28,451 nucleotides of DNA, from the NCBI GenBank assembly GCA_024231375.1, contig JAAEQP010001227.1, positions 1 to 28,451 of the forward strand, in the 5' to 3' direction. The position numbers and the translations under genes are program-made. The notes beneath the pieces are model-generated. The model was not told the origin of the DNA, did not search any database, and saw only the letters and a program-made list of their open reading frames with translations. The stretch is from a bacterium (GTDB taxonomy: Bacteria > Hydrogenedentota > Hydrogenedentia > Hydrogenedentiales > SLHB01). This document shows positions 16,911 through 25,127 of the stretch, in pieces (the first letter of the stretch is position 1; the number at the start of each line of letters is the position of its first letter).

Positions 16911-16985
16911 GCAGTACCGGCCTGAGCGTCTGAGACGGCGGTATCGTCCGCCGCGAATTCCATCATAGCAAGTGAACAAGCGTGT

Positions 16986-17004
16986 TGTGCGCTCGCGGCG
17001 CACA
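16986..17004 (+). other. Small perfect hairpin upstream of ftsY
   Basis: TGTGCGC (16986-16992), loop TCGCG and GCGCACA (16998-17004) form a 7-bp stem 31 bases before the ftsY start. There is no T-tract, so it is not an obvious terminator. It could affect ftsY translation. Confidence 0.35.
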
Positions 17005-17035
17005 GACGGCAACGTATGCAGGAGAACGAGTTGTC

Positions 17036-17962
17036 ATGTCCGAATCCCGTCCCGGCTTGATCGGCAGACTTCGGGAACGCCTCACCAAAACCCGTAGCGG
17101 AATCGTGGACAATGTGCGCAAGGTGTTCTCCCGGCACACACGTATCGACGACGACGTGTTCGACGAGCTGGAGGAGATCCTGATCGGGGCCGACGTGGGC
17201 GTTGAAACGACGATGCAGATCGTCGAGGATCTGCGCGAGACGGCCAAGGAGAAACGGCTCGAAGACCCGCAGGACCTCTACGAAGTGCTGAAGGAGGAGC
17301 TTGTCGAGCTTCTTGAACCAGGCGATCACACGCTCGGCTGGAAGGCGGACGGACCCCATGTGACGCTGGTGGTGGGCGTGAACGGATCCGGCAAGACAAC
17401 GACCATCGGCAAGCTGGCGTCGCATCTCACCGCCGAAGGGAAGACGGTGCTCCTGGGCGCGGCCGACACGTTTCGGGCCGCCGCGGTCGAGCAGTTGGCC
17501 ATCTGGAGCGAACGCACGGGTGTTGCCATCATCAAGCATGGGGACGGCGCCGATCCGGCGGCGGTTGCGTACGACGCGGCCGACGCAGCCGACGCCCGAA
17601 AGGTGGATTGCCTGATCATCGACACGGCCGGCCGGCTCCACACCAAGGTCAACCTCATGGAAGAGTTGCGCAAGATCCAACGGGTCGTGGGCAAGCGGCT
17701 TCCGGGCGCGCCCCACGACGTGTTGCTCGTGTTGGATGCGACGACCGGACAGAACGGTCTGCAACAAGCCAAGCAGTTCACGGAAGCACTCAATGTGACG
17801 GGGATTGTGTTGACCAAGCTCGACGGAACCGCCAAAGGCGGCATTGTCGTCGCGATCCAGAGACACCTGGGCATTCCGATCAAACTCATCGGCGTCGGTG
17901 AGGGTGTGGACGACCTGCAGCCCTTCCAGGCGCGGGAATTCGTCGAAGCAATCTTCGCCTAG
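17036..17962 (+). CDS. ftsY: Signal recognition particle receptor FtsY
   Basis: FtsY is the membrane-associated GTPase that receives SRP-bound ribosomes for co-translational insertion. The 308-residue form has a short basic N-terminal helix (RLRERLTKTRSGI) rather than the long acidic A domain of Escherichia coli. The NG domain shows Walker A GVNGSGKT (114-121), the SRP-GTPase insertion signature DTFRAAAVEQL, G3 DTAGRLH, G4 TKLDG and the closing motif GVGEGVDDLQPF. ATG 17036 has AGGAGA ten bases upstream, and the in-frame extension to 16982 lacks family similarity. A methyltransferase gene follows after 35 bases, probably in the same transcript. Confidence 0.97.
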   Translation: MSESRPGLIGRLRERLTKTRSGIVDNVRKVFSRHTRIDDDVFDELEEILIGADVGVETTMQIVEDLRETAKEKRLEDPQDLYEVLKEELVELLEPGDHTLGWKADGPHVTLVVGVNGSGKTTTIGKLASHLTAEGKTVLLGAADTFRAAAVEQLAIWSERTGVAIIKHGDGADPAAVAYDAADAADARKVDCLIIDTAGRLHTKVNLMEELRKIQRVVGKRLPGAPHDVLLVLDATTGQNGLQQAKQFTEALNVTGIVLTKLDGTAKGGIVVAIQRHLGIPIKLIGVGEGVDDLQPFQAREFVEAIFA

Positions 17963-17997
17963 AGCAGTAGGCAGACGCCGAACCCAAGGGACGGGCC

Positions 17998-18816
17998 ATG
18001 GGATTCGTGTACCAGTGCCCGAGAGACTACTTCGCGTTCTGGCACATCGCCGCGCGGTTGGGCGTGGGCCCGGTTCGCCGGTTCCTGGAACGTGCCCGCC
18101 GCGGATGTGGACCTGCCCCTATCCTTCTTGACGTAGGCACGGGCGCCGGGTCGAATTCGCTGCTCGCTGCCCGGGCCGGGTACCGGGTGCTGAGTTGCGA
18201 CCTGTCGCACGCCAGCCTGCGGGAGCTCGGCCGCGTGGCCCGCCACGTCGGCATCGGCGACGGACTGTTGCCCGTGCGGTCCCAAGGCGGACGATTGCCG
18301 CTCTCGGACGGGTCCTGCGACGTAGTCCTCGCGTCGCACATCATCGAGCACTTGGAAGATCCGAAGAGATTCCTCGTGGAGCTGGCGCGGGTCCTGAGGC
18401 CGGGCGGCATTCTACGGATTTCGTGCCCGTCGCGGTTTCACGCCCTGCGCATCAGCCGCTGGCTGGGCGCGAACCTGGACCCGGCCGACCACCGCGTGCT
18501 GGGGTACAGCGGCGAAGAACTGGCGGACCTTCTTCCCAAGGGTCTGCGGATCGCGCGCACGACGCATCAGGGCCGGTTCCTGGAGAGCAATCTCGCAGAC
18601 GCGCAACAGGTCGTCTCGCGCATGCTGGGGATACGCGCGAATCCGGTTGGAGATGCGGAAGCCGTGGAGGAAGGAAAGCGCCGGGTGGGTCTCGCGCCGT
18701 ACGTGTTGAAGGAAGTCGTGCTGCTACCCGCCATAGCCGCGTGCATTGTCGAGAACGCGCTGTTGGTGTTCATGCCGGGCAGCATGATCACTGTCGAGGC
18801 GGTGCGGGCAGATTAG
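17998..18816 (+). CDS. SAM-dependent methyltransferase downstream of ftsY
   Basis: The 272-residue protein has a class I methyltransferase core: motif I LLDVGTGAGSNSLLAAR, acidic strand VLSCDLSHASL, LPLSDGSCDVVLASHIIEHL and the post-II strand VLRPGGILRISCPSRF. The late C-terminus (VVLLPAIAACIVENALLVFM) is strikingly hydrophobic and could lie in or against a membrane, suggesting a lipid or quinone substrate, though it may simply be the buried core. AAGGGA is six bases before ATG 17998. The gene overlaps the convergent GDPD gene by four bases at their stops (18813-18816). Confidence 0.85.
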   Translation: MGFVYQCPRDYFAFWHIAARLGVGPVRRFLERARRGCGPAPILLDVGTGAGSNSLLAARAGYRVLSCDLSHASLRELGRVARHVGIGDGLLPVRSQGGRLPLSDGSCDVVLASHIIEHLEDPKRFLVELARVLRPGGILRISCPSRFHALRISRWLGANLDPADHRVLGYSGEELADLLPKGLRIARTTHQGRFLESNLADAQQVVSRMLGIRANPVGDAEAVEEGKRRVGLAPYVLKEVVLLPAIAACIVENALLVFMPGSMITVEAVRAD

Positions 18817-19703
18817 GACCTTTGTGATTCCTGCCACTCGGCCACAACCTTGGTCAGCACGTCGGGCCGGTCCGACAAGATACTGTCGACGCCCAAGTCC
18901 AGGTAGTGGCGAATCTCTTCAGGGGTGTCGACCGTGTGTATTTGGAATCGGACGCCTTTGGCGCGGATCGCCAGAAGCTCTTCCTTGGTGAGGTTGAACT
19001 CGTCCACCATGCGCCGCATGAGCGAGAGCACGTCGGCTTGGGGTTCGTAGGACGCCCAGGCCCCGTTGCGAAGGGCCTCGAGCATGGCGGCGCCGTTTTC
19101 GTAGTCGTAACACGTAGCGATTTCAGGGGCGAGTTCACGGGCGCGGTTCATGTGGGCCGGCAGGAATGACGCGAGCAGTACACGGTCTTCAGCGCCGACT
19201 TCCCTGATGTCGCGGACGACGGCGTCCACGATGCCGTCGAACCACTTGAACTCGATGAGGAAATGGGAATCGGGCACCGCTTGGAGCGCTTCCTTGAGGG
19301 TGGCGATGGTGATGCCCTTGCCGCGGTAGGGGAAGGTCTTCTCGCCATCGAGGCTGAGGTAGTGGCCCGCGTCCAATTCCTTCACCTCGGCAAGCGTCAT
19401 CTCATTGATCTTGCCGGCACTGCCCGTGGTTCGCTCCACGGTTTCGTCGTGGAGCAGCACGACATGCCCGTCCGCCGTTAACCCGGCATCGGCCTCCAAC
19501 AGAATCCCGGGCCAGCGTTTCGCCGCTTCCTTAAACCCTTCGACGGTATTCTCGGGCAGGACGAACGCCCCGGCACGGTGCGCGCCAAGAAGGAACTGAC
19601 GCTGAAAGAACGGTTTGTCCCCAGGTTCGTCCGTTGAGGAACATCCGGCGATTGCCGCGAGCACGGCGAGAAGCACAATCGTGCCGACCAAGGATCTGAT
19701 CAT
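18813..19703 (-). CDS. Glycerophosphodiester phosphodiesterase-family lipoprotein
   Basis: The mature protein should be lipid-anchored: a short signal with lipobox IAGC places the acylated cysteine at residue 21. The GDPD TIM-barrel signature is present: H42-R43, PENT (50-53), E70 and D72 (LEADAGLT), and H85-D86, followed by VERTTGSAGKI. Family enzymes release glycerol 3-phosphate from glycerophosphodiesters such as deacylated phospholipids. The final residues (GVDSILSDRPDVL) match the usual barrel closure. Length is 296 residues from ATG 19703; an in-frame GTG at 19715 would add four. It has its own promoter candidate, separated from the pseudopilin gene by a strong terminator. Confidence 0.92.
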   Translation of the reverse strand: MIRSLVGTIVLLAVLAAIAGCSSTDEPGDKPFFQRQFLLGAHRAGAFVLPENTVEGFKEAAKRWPGILLEADAGLTADGHVVLLHDETVERTTGSAGKINEMTLAEVKELDAGHYLSLDGEKTFPYRGKGITIATLKEALQAVPDSHFLIEFKWFDGIVDAVVRDIREVGAEDRVLLASFLPAHMNRARELAPEIATCYDYENGAAMLEALRNGAWASYEPQADVLSLMRRMVDEFNLTKEELLAIRAKGVRFQIHTVDTPEEIRHYLDLGVDSILSDRPDVLTKVVAEWQESQRS

Positions 19704-19762
19704 CGAGAGAAGCACCTTTCATCAAGCTGAGGACTGTGACCCGGCAGCACGGGTCGAGGGCA

Positions 19763-19791
19763 ATGGTACCAGGATCCGAGGCGGACGGCAA
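19763..19791 (-). promoter_or_regulatory. Candidate promoter for the GDPD lipoprotein gene
   Basis: On the minus strand TTGCCG (19786-19791) and TACCAT (19763-19768) are 17 bp apart, each with four matches to consensus. They lie between the pseudopilin terminator and the GDPD start. Confidence 0.35.
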
Positions 19792-19823
19792 AACGATGGG
19801 ATGGCCTGTGGGCGAGGGCATGG

Positions 19824-19852
19824 AAAAAGGCGCCGGCCGAAGCCGGCGCCTT
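19824..19852 (-). terminator. Rho-independent terminator of the pseudopilin gene
   Basis: On the minus strand AAGGCGCCGGC, loop TTCG and GCCGGCGCCTT form a perfect 11-bp stem followed directly by a T-run (plus-strand AAAAA at 19824-19828). It sits 28 bp past the pseudopilin stop and is the clearest intrinsic terminator in the window. Confidence 0.9.
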
Positions 19853-19879
19853 CCACTGCGCTACAAAGACTTAGCCCGA

Positions 19880-20719
19880 TCAGGTGGCGCCAGACGTGCC
19901 GCCGACGATCGCCATCTCCTGGGTCACTGGGAACGTGTCGCCCGGATAGCGCATGAACGTTACGTGTCCGTCCATGAACAGAACGTTCGAGCCGCCGGGC
20001 ACGTGGTTGAAGTCCTGCACGTTTGTGTTGAGGACGTCCCACATCACCGCCAGTTCCGACTGGGCCATGGCCGTGGCGGCCGGATTGTTGATGTCGGAAA
20101 TGAAGAAGCGCTCGATGCCTTCCCGAAGACGATAGACGGTGACGTCGCCCACTGTCGGATGGCCAACAAGGGAGGCATCATCATCCGGGTTGGCAAAGAG
20201 CGGCGACAACAGACCGATGATGGTGGCCGGGTCCCCCGTCACGTAGTCGTTGTTCGGGACCGCGAACCCGATGTACGTGTACGACGCGTCGCCCTGGGCC
20301 GCAAACTCACCCGTGCCGTCCGTGTTGAGGTCCAGCGTTCCGTCGGCGCGGTACCAGCCGCCGCTACCGGCCGATCCCACTTCAAGCATGCTCTGGCCTT
20401 CAGGATCGGACGGACATACGAGTACGTTCACGTCGGTCAGATACTCGGGATACATGTCGATGGGACTGGGCATCCAGCAGACCTCGCCGGCTGCGGCGAG
20501 CGAAACCTTCGGCGGGAACTTCTCGCCCTTCGACTCGTTGGCATACATCTTGAACACGATGCCCATCTGTTTCAGGTTGTTCTGACACGATGCGCGGCGC
20601 GCGGCCTCGCGGGCACGGGCCAGGGCAGGCAACAAGATGGCGGCAAGGATACCTATGATGGCGATGACGACCAGCAGTTCGATGAGCGTAAAGCCCTTCT
20701 TTTTCGTGCGGTGTTTCAT
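19880..20719 (-). CDS. Type II secretion/type IV pseudopilin of the H-X-DG class
   Basis: The 279-residue protein starts with a classic prepilin leader MKHRTKKKG, cleaved before F10, and the glutamate E14 at mature position 5. The hydrophobic N-helix is [20 protein letters not shown], followed by the coiled segment [20 protein letters not shown]. The C-terminal [21 protein letters not shown] is the H-X-DG motif (here ten residues between H and DG) of the large DUF1559-like pseudopilin group expanded in Planctomycetes, Lentisphaerae and relatives. Most genomes of that kind carry many such paralogues of uncertain role. GGGAGGA lies about eight bases before ATG 20719, and the gene ends in a strong terminator, so it is transcribed alone. 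It probably needs a prepilin peptidase and the PilB/GspE ATPase encoded elsewhere. Confidence 0.9.
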   Translation of the reverse strand: MKHRTKKKGFTLIELLVVIAIIGILAAILLPALARAREAARRASCQNNLKQMGIVFKMYANESKGEKFPPKVSLAAAGEVCWMPSPIDMYPEYLTDVNVLVCPSDPEGQSMLEVGSAGSGGWYRADGTLDLNTDGTGEFAAQGDASYTYIGFAVPNNDYVTGDPATIIGLLSPLFANPDDDASLVGHPTVGDVTVYRLREGIERFFISDINNPAATAMAQSELAVMWDVLNTNVQDFNHVPGGSNVLFMDGHVTFMRYPGDTFPVTQEMAIVGGTSGAT

Positions 20720-20903
20720 GACAATGGTCCTCCCTAACAGTTGCGGTTTCTGAATGGAATGCGGCGGTCGGAACAAAGGTGGAGCGCCCCATCTCCCAGA
20801 AACAGGATAGCACACATTTGTTAGGTTCGGGCTGGAAAATCCCCAATCTCTCTCGAGTCCGGGCTCAGATCCGCCGTGGCTCGTAATCCCTTGTCTGCTA
20901 AGC

Positions 20904-21221
20904 GATTGCGAACCGGTTGCCAATTTTGCCAAGGTCCGTGCCCCACCCGACCCGCCGTTCACGTGGCGCTTGGAGCAATGGGAATGCAAAACGCGGATGC
21001 TGGTGCTCAACGCAGCCGTCGGCACCGGCGACGAATGGACCCAGGACCGGCTCAACGCTGCCGAAGCCTACTGGGCCGAACGCGCGCACCTTGGCCGCAA
21101 GGTGTAACGCCTGGGTCCCATGCGCCACATCTTCGACCCGTCGTTCTCACCATTGCCCTGGCACAAGAGCTGGGCGGAGCATACGTCGGCAAGTGCATGC
21201 GAACTCGACGACGAGGGGTAG
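20904..21221 (+). pseudogene. Probable gene remnant with an in-frame stop
   Basis: From 20904 a protein-like frame reads [19 protein letters not shown], then [20 protein letters not shown] and [18 protein letters not shown], ending at TAA 21105-21107. The same frame continues to TAG 21219-21221 with MRHIFDPSFSPLPWHKSWAE from ATG 21120. Neither part has a ribosome binding site or a plausible N-terminus. The first looks like the C-terminal end of a longer protein. I do not recognise the family. The likeliest reading is a decayed gene next to a repeat element; two chance open frames are the alternative. The stretch 20720-20903 otherwise holds only the pseudopilin leader region. Confidence 0.4.
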
Positions 21222-21374
21222 TGTGGGACCGGCGCCCCCGCCGGTCATCCCGTTCCGTTCTTGGCGTTTCCGAAGTAGGGTGTGTCGAGGCGCACCAGAG
21301 GTGCGGCGAGCACGCACCATCCTCGTATGCCCCGGCCGCCCCGCCGCACGACCGGCAAGGGCGCCGGTCCCACA
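21222..21374. repeat. Two-level palindromic element, family B, copy 1
   Basis: A 25-bp left arm (21222-21246, TGTGGGACCGGCGCCCCCGC then CGGTC) is inverted at 21350-21374 with 23 of 25 matches. The two mismatches are adjacent, in the arm's central loop. Each arm is itself a hairpin (GACCGGCG-CCC-CGCCGGTC type). A 103-bp core separates the arms and has no ORF that I trust. The second copy at 28383-28451 has a core of only 19 bp. Confidence 0.85.
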
Positions 21375-21393
21375 AACATCAGGCGATGTTGGT

Positions 21394-22512
21394 CTACTCA
21401 TACAGAGCAAACAGTGCCCTACGCCTGGCCGCGTCCTCAAGTACGTCGGTGTTGTCCGTGACGAGGTCGATGCTGCCAATGACGCGCTTCCCGGCAATGG
21501 CCTTGACGAGCGGGTCCTCGATTGCACTCACAATGGCCTCGGCATACCGGTCGCCCCAAATCACCGTGAACGGCCGGGTCCAGAACGGGGACGGCTCGCT
21601 CGGCAACGCGTGCGTCACGCCGAGGGCATTGTGCATTTCGGCCAACCTGCCGTAGGCCTTGGCCAGACCAGCGTCACGATCCTGCCATGACGACGCATGC
21701 AGTACACCGGTCAGAGCGGGCAGCAATGTCGGCGCGCACGGCAGGTCCGCAAACGCGCGCCCGAACCATTTCGCGTAGGGCGGGTACACGCGTTCCATCA
21801 AGAACGCCAGCCGCATGATGTCGCGAGCCAATCGCGACGCGATGATGGCGGACCCCGCCTCGTCGCCCGCCGACCCGGCGCGCCCCATCAGGTGCTCTTC
21901 CTGTCCGATGCGCTTCCAGCAGGATGCCAGCACATAGAGCCAAACATCGTGGGGATACCAGCCGAGCCGCTCTCGAATCGCGCCAAGTCCAAGGTTGTCG
22001 CAAAACACCTTCCCGGCGGATATGGACCGAAGCTTCTGCCAGGGAAGCGTAAGCCAGTCCGCGGGCGAAAGCGGCTCCCGGATGTCGATGCCCATGTACC
22101 CGTCGAAGAAACTGCTGAGCGTGAACAACTCGACGCGGTGGTTCACGCGTCCCGCGCCGGTCGTCTGGAGCATCTGGACCCCGTTGTTATCCACGTCCGG
22201 TTCCGACCAGTTGGTGGGGTATCCCATGACGGATTCGGGCAGATGCTCCGCGAGCACACTCCGAATCGTCTCGCCCTGCGCGTCCAGATCAGGGCCGTCC
22301 AGGAACAGCATCACGCGCGGTCCCCAGTGGTGGTCCCGCGACATGGCGTCGTCGAACCCCAACACCTCCGACCCCGGCCCGATCAGCCCGGCGCTGTATT
22401 CCAGGCCGGGTAGATGCCGGTCGAGGATTGGGGCCACGGCCTCGTTGAACAGCCGCTCCGCCAGTTCGAGGCCGGGGACGAACTCGGGCCGGCTGTTCTC
22501 GGTTGTTTGCAT
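21394..22512 (-). CDS. DUF4037 nucleotidyltransferase-like protein
   Basis: The 372-residue protein matches the DUF4037 family layout. An N-terminal region has a nucleotidyltransferase-like core with LIGPGSEVLGFDDAMSRDHH, WGPRVMLFLDG and later HRVELFTLSSFF. A long helical part with GWYPHDVWLYVLASCWKRIG and RDIMRLAFLMERVYPPYAKW follows. Family members are thought to be nucleotidyltransferases but none of their substrates is known to me. ATG 22512 is chosen because a GAG-type site is correctly spaced; ATG 22524 would add four residues. A promoter candidate and the terminator of the next gene lie just upstream, so it is a single-gene unit. Confidence 0.85.
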   Translation of the reverse strand: MQTTENSRPEFVPGLELAERLFNEAVAPILDRHLPGLEYSAGLIGPGSEVLGFDDAMSRDHHWGPRVMLFLDGPDLDAQGETIRSVLAEHLPESVMGYPTNWSEPDVDNNGVQMLQTTGAGRVNHRVELFTLSSFFDGYMGIDIREPLSPADWLTLPWQKLRSISAGKVFCDNLGLGAIRERLGWYPHDVWLYVLASCWKRIGQEEHLMGRAGSAGDEAGSAIIASRLARDIMRLAFLMERVYPPYAKWFGRAFADLPCAPTLLPALTGVLHASSWQDRDAGLAKAYGRLAEMHNALGVTHALPSEPSPFWTRPFTVIWGDRYAEAIVSAIEDPLVKAIAGKRVIGSIDLVTDNTDVLEDAARRRALFALYE

Positions 22513-22566
22513 GCTCCATCTCATCCTGTGCGGCGAGCACGTGTTGCCCCAATTCTGTTCGGGCGC

Positions 22567-22595
22567 AACATATCACAGGGATTGCGGAGGAACAA
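22567..22595 (-). promoter_or_regulatory. Candidate promoter for the DUF4037 gene
   Basis: On the minus strand TTGTTC (22590-22595) and TATGTT (22567-22572) are 17 bp apart. They lie immediately after the Gfo/Idh terminator and about 55 bases before the DUF4037 start. Confidence 0.35.
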
Positions 22596-22596
22596 C

Positions 22597-22637
22597 TAAA
22601 ACCGGGGGCCCAAGCCTCTCAGGCTTGGGCCCCCGGT
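22597..22637 (-). terminator. Rho-independent terminator of the Gfo/Idh/MocA gene
   Basis: A perfect 17-bp stem (22601-22617 with 22621-22637; ACCGGGGGCCCAAGCCT and its complement) closes on a three-base loop. On the minus strand it is followed by TTTTAGTTGTT. It lies 23 bp beyond the oxidoreductase stop. Confidence 0.9.
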
Positions 22638-22659
22638 GCATATGCGTCTGGTTGCGCGT

Positions 22660-23808
22660 CTACCGGAAGGACTTCGTCATGTCCTCGTTGTCCTTCTTCA
22701 CCACCTTCTTCTCGAACGTCGACTCAGCCGCAAGTTGCTTCAGCTTCTGCTCGTAGGCCGCGGCATCGATGGGGACGTGGACGGTTTGGTCGAGGGTGGC
22801 CGACATGAGCATGGCGTTGGCCATTTCGACGGAGTAGATGCCGTCTTCGGCGGGCGCGATGAGGTCTTCGCCGTCGAGGATGGCGTTGATGAAGTTCTGG
22901 GTGATGACGGAGTGGCCCGACTCGGAATCCTTCACGGGAATCTCGATGTTCCAGGTGTCGGGTTTGTCGAACCCGCCCGGCGCGGTCTCACGGAACTCGC
23001 GCACGCTCTGTTCCGTGCGCACAATGGTGATAGCGCCGTTTTCGTAGATGAGCTTGCCGCGGTCGCCGACGATTTCGAGCCGGTCGGTGCCGGGGGCTTC
23101 GCCGGTGCTGGCGATGAAGATGCCGGTGGCCCCGTTGGGATACTGGAAGTACGCGGTCACGTCGTCTTCGGTCTCCATGGCGTGGTACTTGCCGAATCCG
23201 CAGAAGGCGCGCACCTTCGACGGCATGCCGCACATCCACTGGAACAGGTCGAGGTTGTGGGGGCACTGGTTGAGCAACACGCCGCCGCCTTCACCTTCCC
23301 ACGTAGCGCGCCAACCGCCCGAATCGTAGTACGCCTGCGTGCGGAACCACGCGGTGACCACCCAATTCGTCCGCAGAATCTCGCCCAATTCGCCCGACGC
23401 GAGAATCTTCTTGATGCGTTTGAAGTAGGGATTGGTGCGCAACTGGAACATGGCCGAGAAGACGCGGTCGGTCTTCTTGTACGCGGCAATGAGGCGTTCG
23501 CAGTCGGCCTTGTGTACGGAGATCGGTTTCTCGACCAGCACATGAAGCCCTTGCTCGAAGGCGTCGATACCGATGGTGGTGTGATCGTAGTGCGGCGTGG
23601 CGATGAGGACCGCGTCCACCTCGCCCGACCGGATGAGTTCTTTGCTGTCGCTGAAGGTCTTGATTCCATCGAAATCCTTCAGGCGCTCGGCGTCGACATC
23701 GCACACGGCTGTGAGCGTGCAGCGGTCGATCTTGCCTTCCCGAAGGTAGCGGCTGTGGGATGTCCCCATCCCGCCTACGCCAATGATGCCCAAACGTACG
23801 GCGTCCAT
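22660..23808 (-). CDS. Gfo/Idh/MocA-family NAD(P)-dependent oxidoreductase
   Basis: The 382-residue enzyme begins with a dinucleotide-binding Rossmann motif (LGIIGVGGMGTSHSRYL). It carries the family's EKP motif (HVLVEKPISVHKADCERL), whose lysine contacts cofactor and substrate. The substrate domain has GGGVLLNQCPHNLDLFQWMCG, with the histidine of the usual GG...D..H active-site region. Members oxidise or epimerise sugars and inositols with NAD(P). The large number of paralogues in PVC-type bacteria makes the substrate unpredictable. GGAG is eight bases upstream of ATG 23808. The gene is divergent from carA and ends in a strong terminator. Confidence 0.93.
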   Translation of the reverse strand: MDAVRLGIIGVGGMGTSHSRYLREGKIDRCTLTAVCDVDAERLKDFDGIKTFSDSKELIRSGEVDAVLIATPHYDHTTIGIDAFEQGLHVLVEKPISVHKADCERLIAAYKKTDRVFSAMFQLRTNPYFKRIKKILASGELGEILRTNWVVTAWFRTQAYYDSGGWRATWEGEGGGVLLNQCPHNLDLFQWMCGMPSKVRAFCGFGKYHAMETEDDVTAYFQYPNGATGIFIASTGEAPGTDRLEIVGDRGKLIYENGAITIVRTEQSVREFRETAPGGFDKPDTWNIEIPVKDSESGHSVITQNFINAILDGEDLIAPAEDGIYSVEMANAMLMSATLDQTVHVPIDAAAYEQKLKQLAAESTFEKKVVKKDNEDMTKSFR

Positions 23809-23919
23809 GTCTCGTTCTCCCTCGCTCGAAGTGGTTTGCGTTGTACAGGATGCAAGCGTAGCAGATGGCTGGGGCGAAAGGGTAGCCGCCGCTGGATCAC
23901 CCCACTTTGCATTAAAAAG

Positions 23920-23949
23920 TTGTGCCGAATACCCCCATTCCGCTATTGT
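23920..23949 (+). promoter_or_regulatory. Candidate promoter for carA
   Basis: TTGTGC (23920-23925) and TATTGT (23944-23949) are 18 bp apart in an unusually AT-rich patch, 32 bp before the carA ATG. I see no PyrR or arginine-box-like operator. Confidence 0.35.
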
Positions 23950-23981
23950 ATCTCGCGGTGAAAACGCGTTCTGAGGTGCAT

Positions 23982-25070
23982 ATGAAGGCTATTCTCGCGA
24001 CGGAAAACGGACTGGTATTCGAGGGCAACGCGGTCGGCGCCGAAGGCGAAGCGACCGGCGAACTGGTGTTCAACACCAGCATGACCGGATATCAGGAGAT
24101 TCTGACCGACCCGTCCTATGCCGGACAGGTCGTGACGATGACGTATCCGCTTATCGGCAACTACGGCGTGAACCCGGAAGACGTGGAATCGCGCAAGCCT
24201 TTCGTGGAAGCGTTCGTCATGCGCGAGTGCTGTTGGGAACCGAGCAATTACCGGTCGACCCAGCCCTTGCCCGAGTATCTGAAAGAACACGGCATCGTCG
24301 CCATCGACGGCGTGGACACACGCAAGATCACCAAGATGCTGCGGACCGAAGGCGCGAAGAAATGCGTCATCAGCACCACCGATCTTGACCATGATAGCCT
24401 CGTGCAGAAGGCCATCGACTCCCCGGACATGGCGGGTAGCGACTATGTGAAGGCGGTGTCGGTCGACGAGCCCTACGAGTGGAATCCCGAGCTGAAGGGC
24501 AAGTACCGGGTCGTGGCCTTTGACTACGGCATCAAATACAACATTCTCCGCCTGCTGGCCGATGCCGGCTGCAGCGTGGTGGTCATGCCGGCAACGGCGA
24601 CCGCAGAGGATGCGCTGGCCCAGAATCCCGATGGCTTCTTTCTGTCGAACGGTCCCGGCGACCCCGCGGCGTTGCCGTACATCTACCCGACCGTCCAGGG
24701 CCTGTTCGGCAAGAAACCCATCTTCGGCATCTGCCTGGGCCACCAGATTCTGGGGCACGCGCTGGGCGGGACCACGTTCAAGCTGAAGTTCGGCCACCGG
24801 GGCGGCAACCAGCCCGTCATGCATCACGACACGGGGAAAGTGGAGATTAGCGCCCAGAACCACGGGTTCGCGGTCGACCCGGATTCCATCGACGCCGACA
24901 AGGTGCGTATCACCCACACGAACCTGAACGACGGATCCGTGGAAGGTTTGGAACACACGGAACTGCCCATCTTCAGCGTGCAGTACCATCCCGAAGCCTC
25001 GCCGGGTCCCCACGACAGCCGCTACCTGTTCGCCAAGTTCACCAAGGCGATGGACGAGTGGCGCGGCTAG
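23982..25070 (+). CDS. carA: Carbamoyl-phosphate synthase small (glutaminase) subunit
   Basis: CarA hydrolyses glutamine and passes ammonia to CarB for carbamoyl phosphate, the precursor of arginine and pyrimidines. The 362-residue length is normal. The N-terminal CPSase domain shows GELVFNTSMTGYQEILTDPS and the glutamine amidotransferase domain SNGPGDP. The catalytic triad is C251 in GICLGHQ and H336 and E338 in YHPEAS. ATG 23982, with GAGG five bases upstream, matches the family start; the frame is open for 20 codons further upstream without support. No carB follows here: a glycosyltransferase gene comes next after 57 bases, so the large subunit must be encoded elsewhere. Confidence 0.97.
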   Translation: MKAILATENGLVFEGNAVGAEGEATGELVFNTSMTGYQEILTDPSYAGQVVTMTYPLIGNYGVNPEDVESRKPFVEAFVMRECCWEPSNYRSTQPLPEYLKEHGIVAIDGVDTRKITKMLRTEGAKKCVISTTDLDHDSLVQKAIDSPDMAGSDYVKAVSVDEPYEWNPELKGKYRVVAFDYGIKYNILRLLADAGCSVVVMPATATAEDALAQNPDGFFLSNGPGDPAALPYIYPTVQGLFGKKPIFGICLGHQILGHALGGTTFKLKFGHRGGNQPVMHHDTGKVEISAQNHGFAVDPDSIDADKVRITHTNLNDGSVEGLEHTELPIFSVQYHPEASPGPHDSRYLFAKFTKAMDEWRG

Positions 25071-25127
25071 GATTCCGTCCGCCGAACACCACGTGACCGA
25101 CAGCGCCGAACCTCGGGAGAATCGGGT

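Noticed and set aside
15939..17866. Two long antisense frames opposite the zinc-ribbon gene and ftsY
   Set aside because: Both lie opposite better-supported genes and show only mirror-codon composition.
20720..21055. In-frame N-terminal extension of the pseudopilin
   Set aside because: The prepilin leader MKHRTKKKG with a good ribosome binding site fixes the start at 20719; the upstream residues are unlike any pilin leader.
21394..22512. DUF4037 protein as a toxin-antitoxin nucleotidyltransferase
   Set aside because: No HEPN partner is adjacent, and the 372-residue length and helical C-terminus fit DUF4037 rather than a minimal MNT antitoxin.
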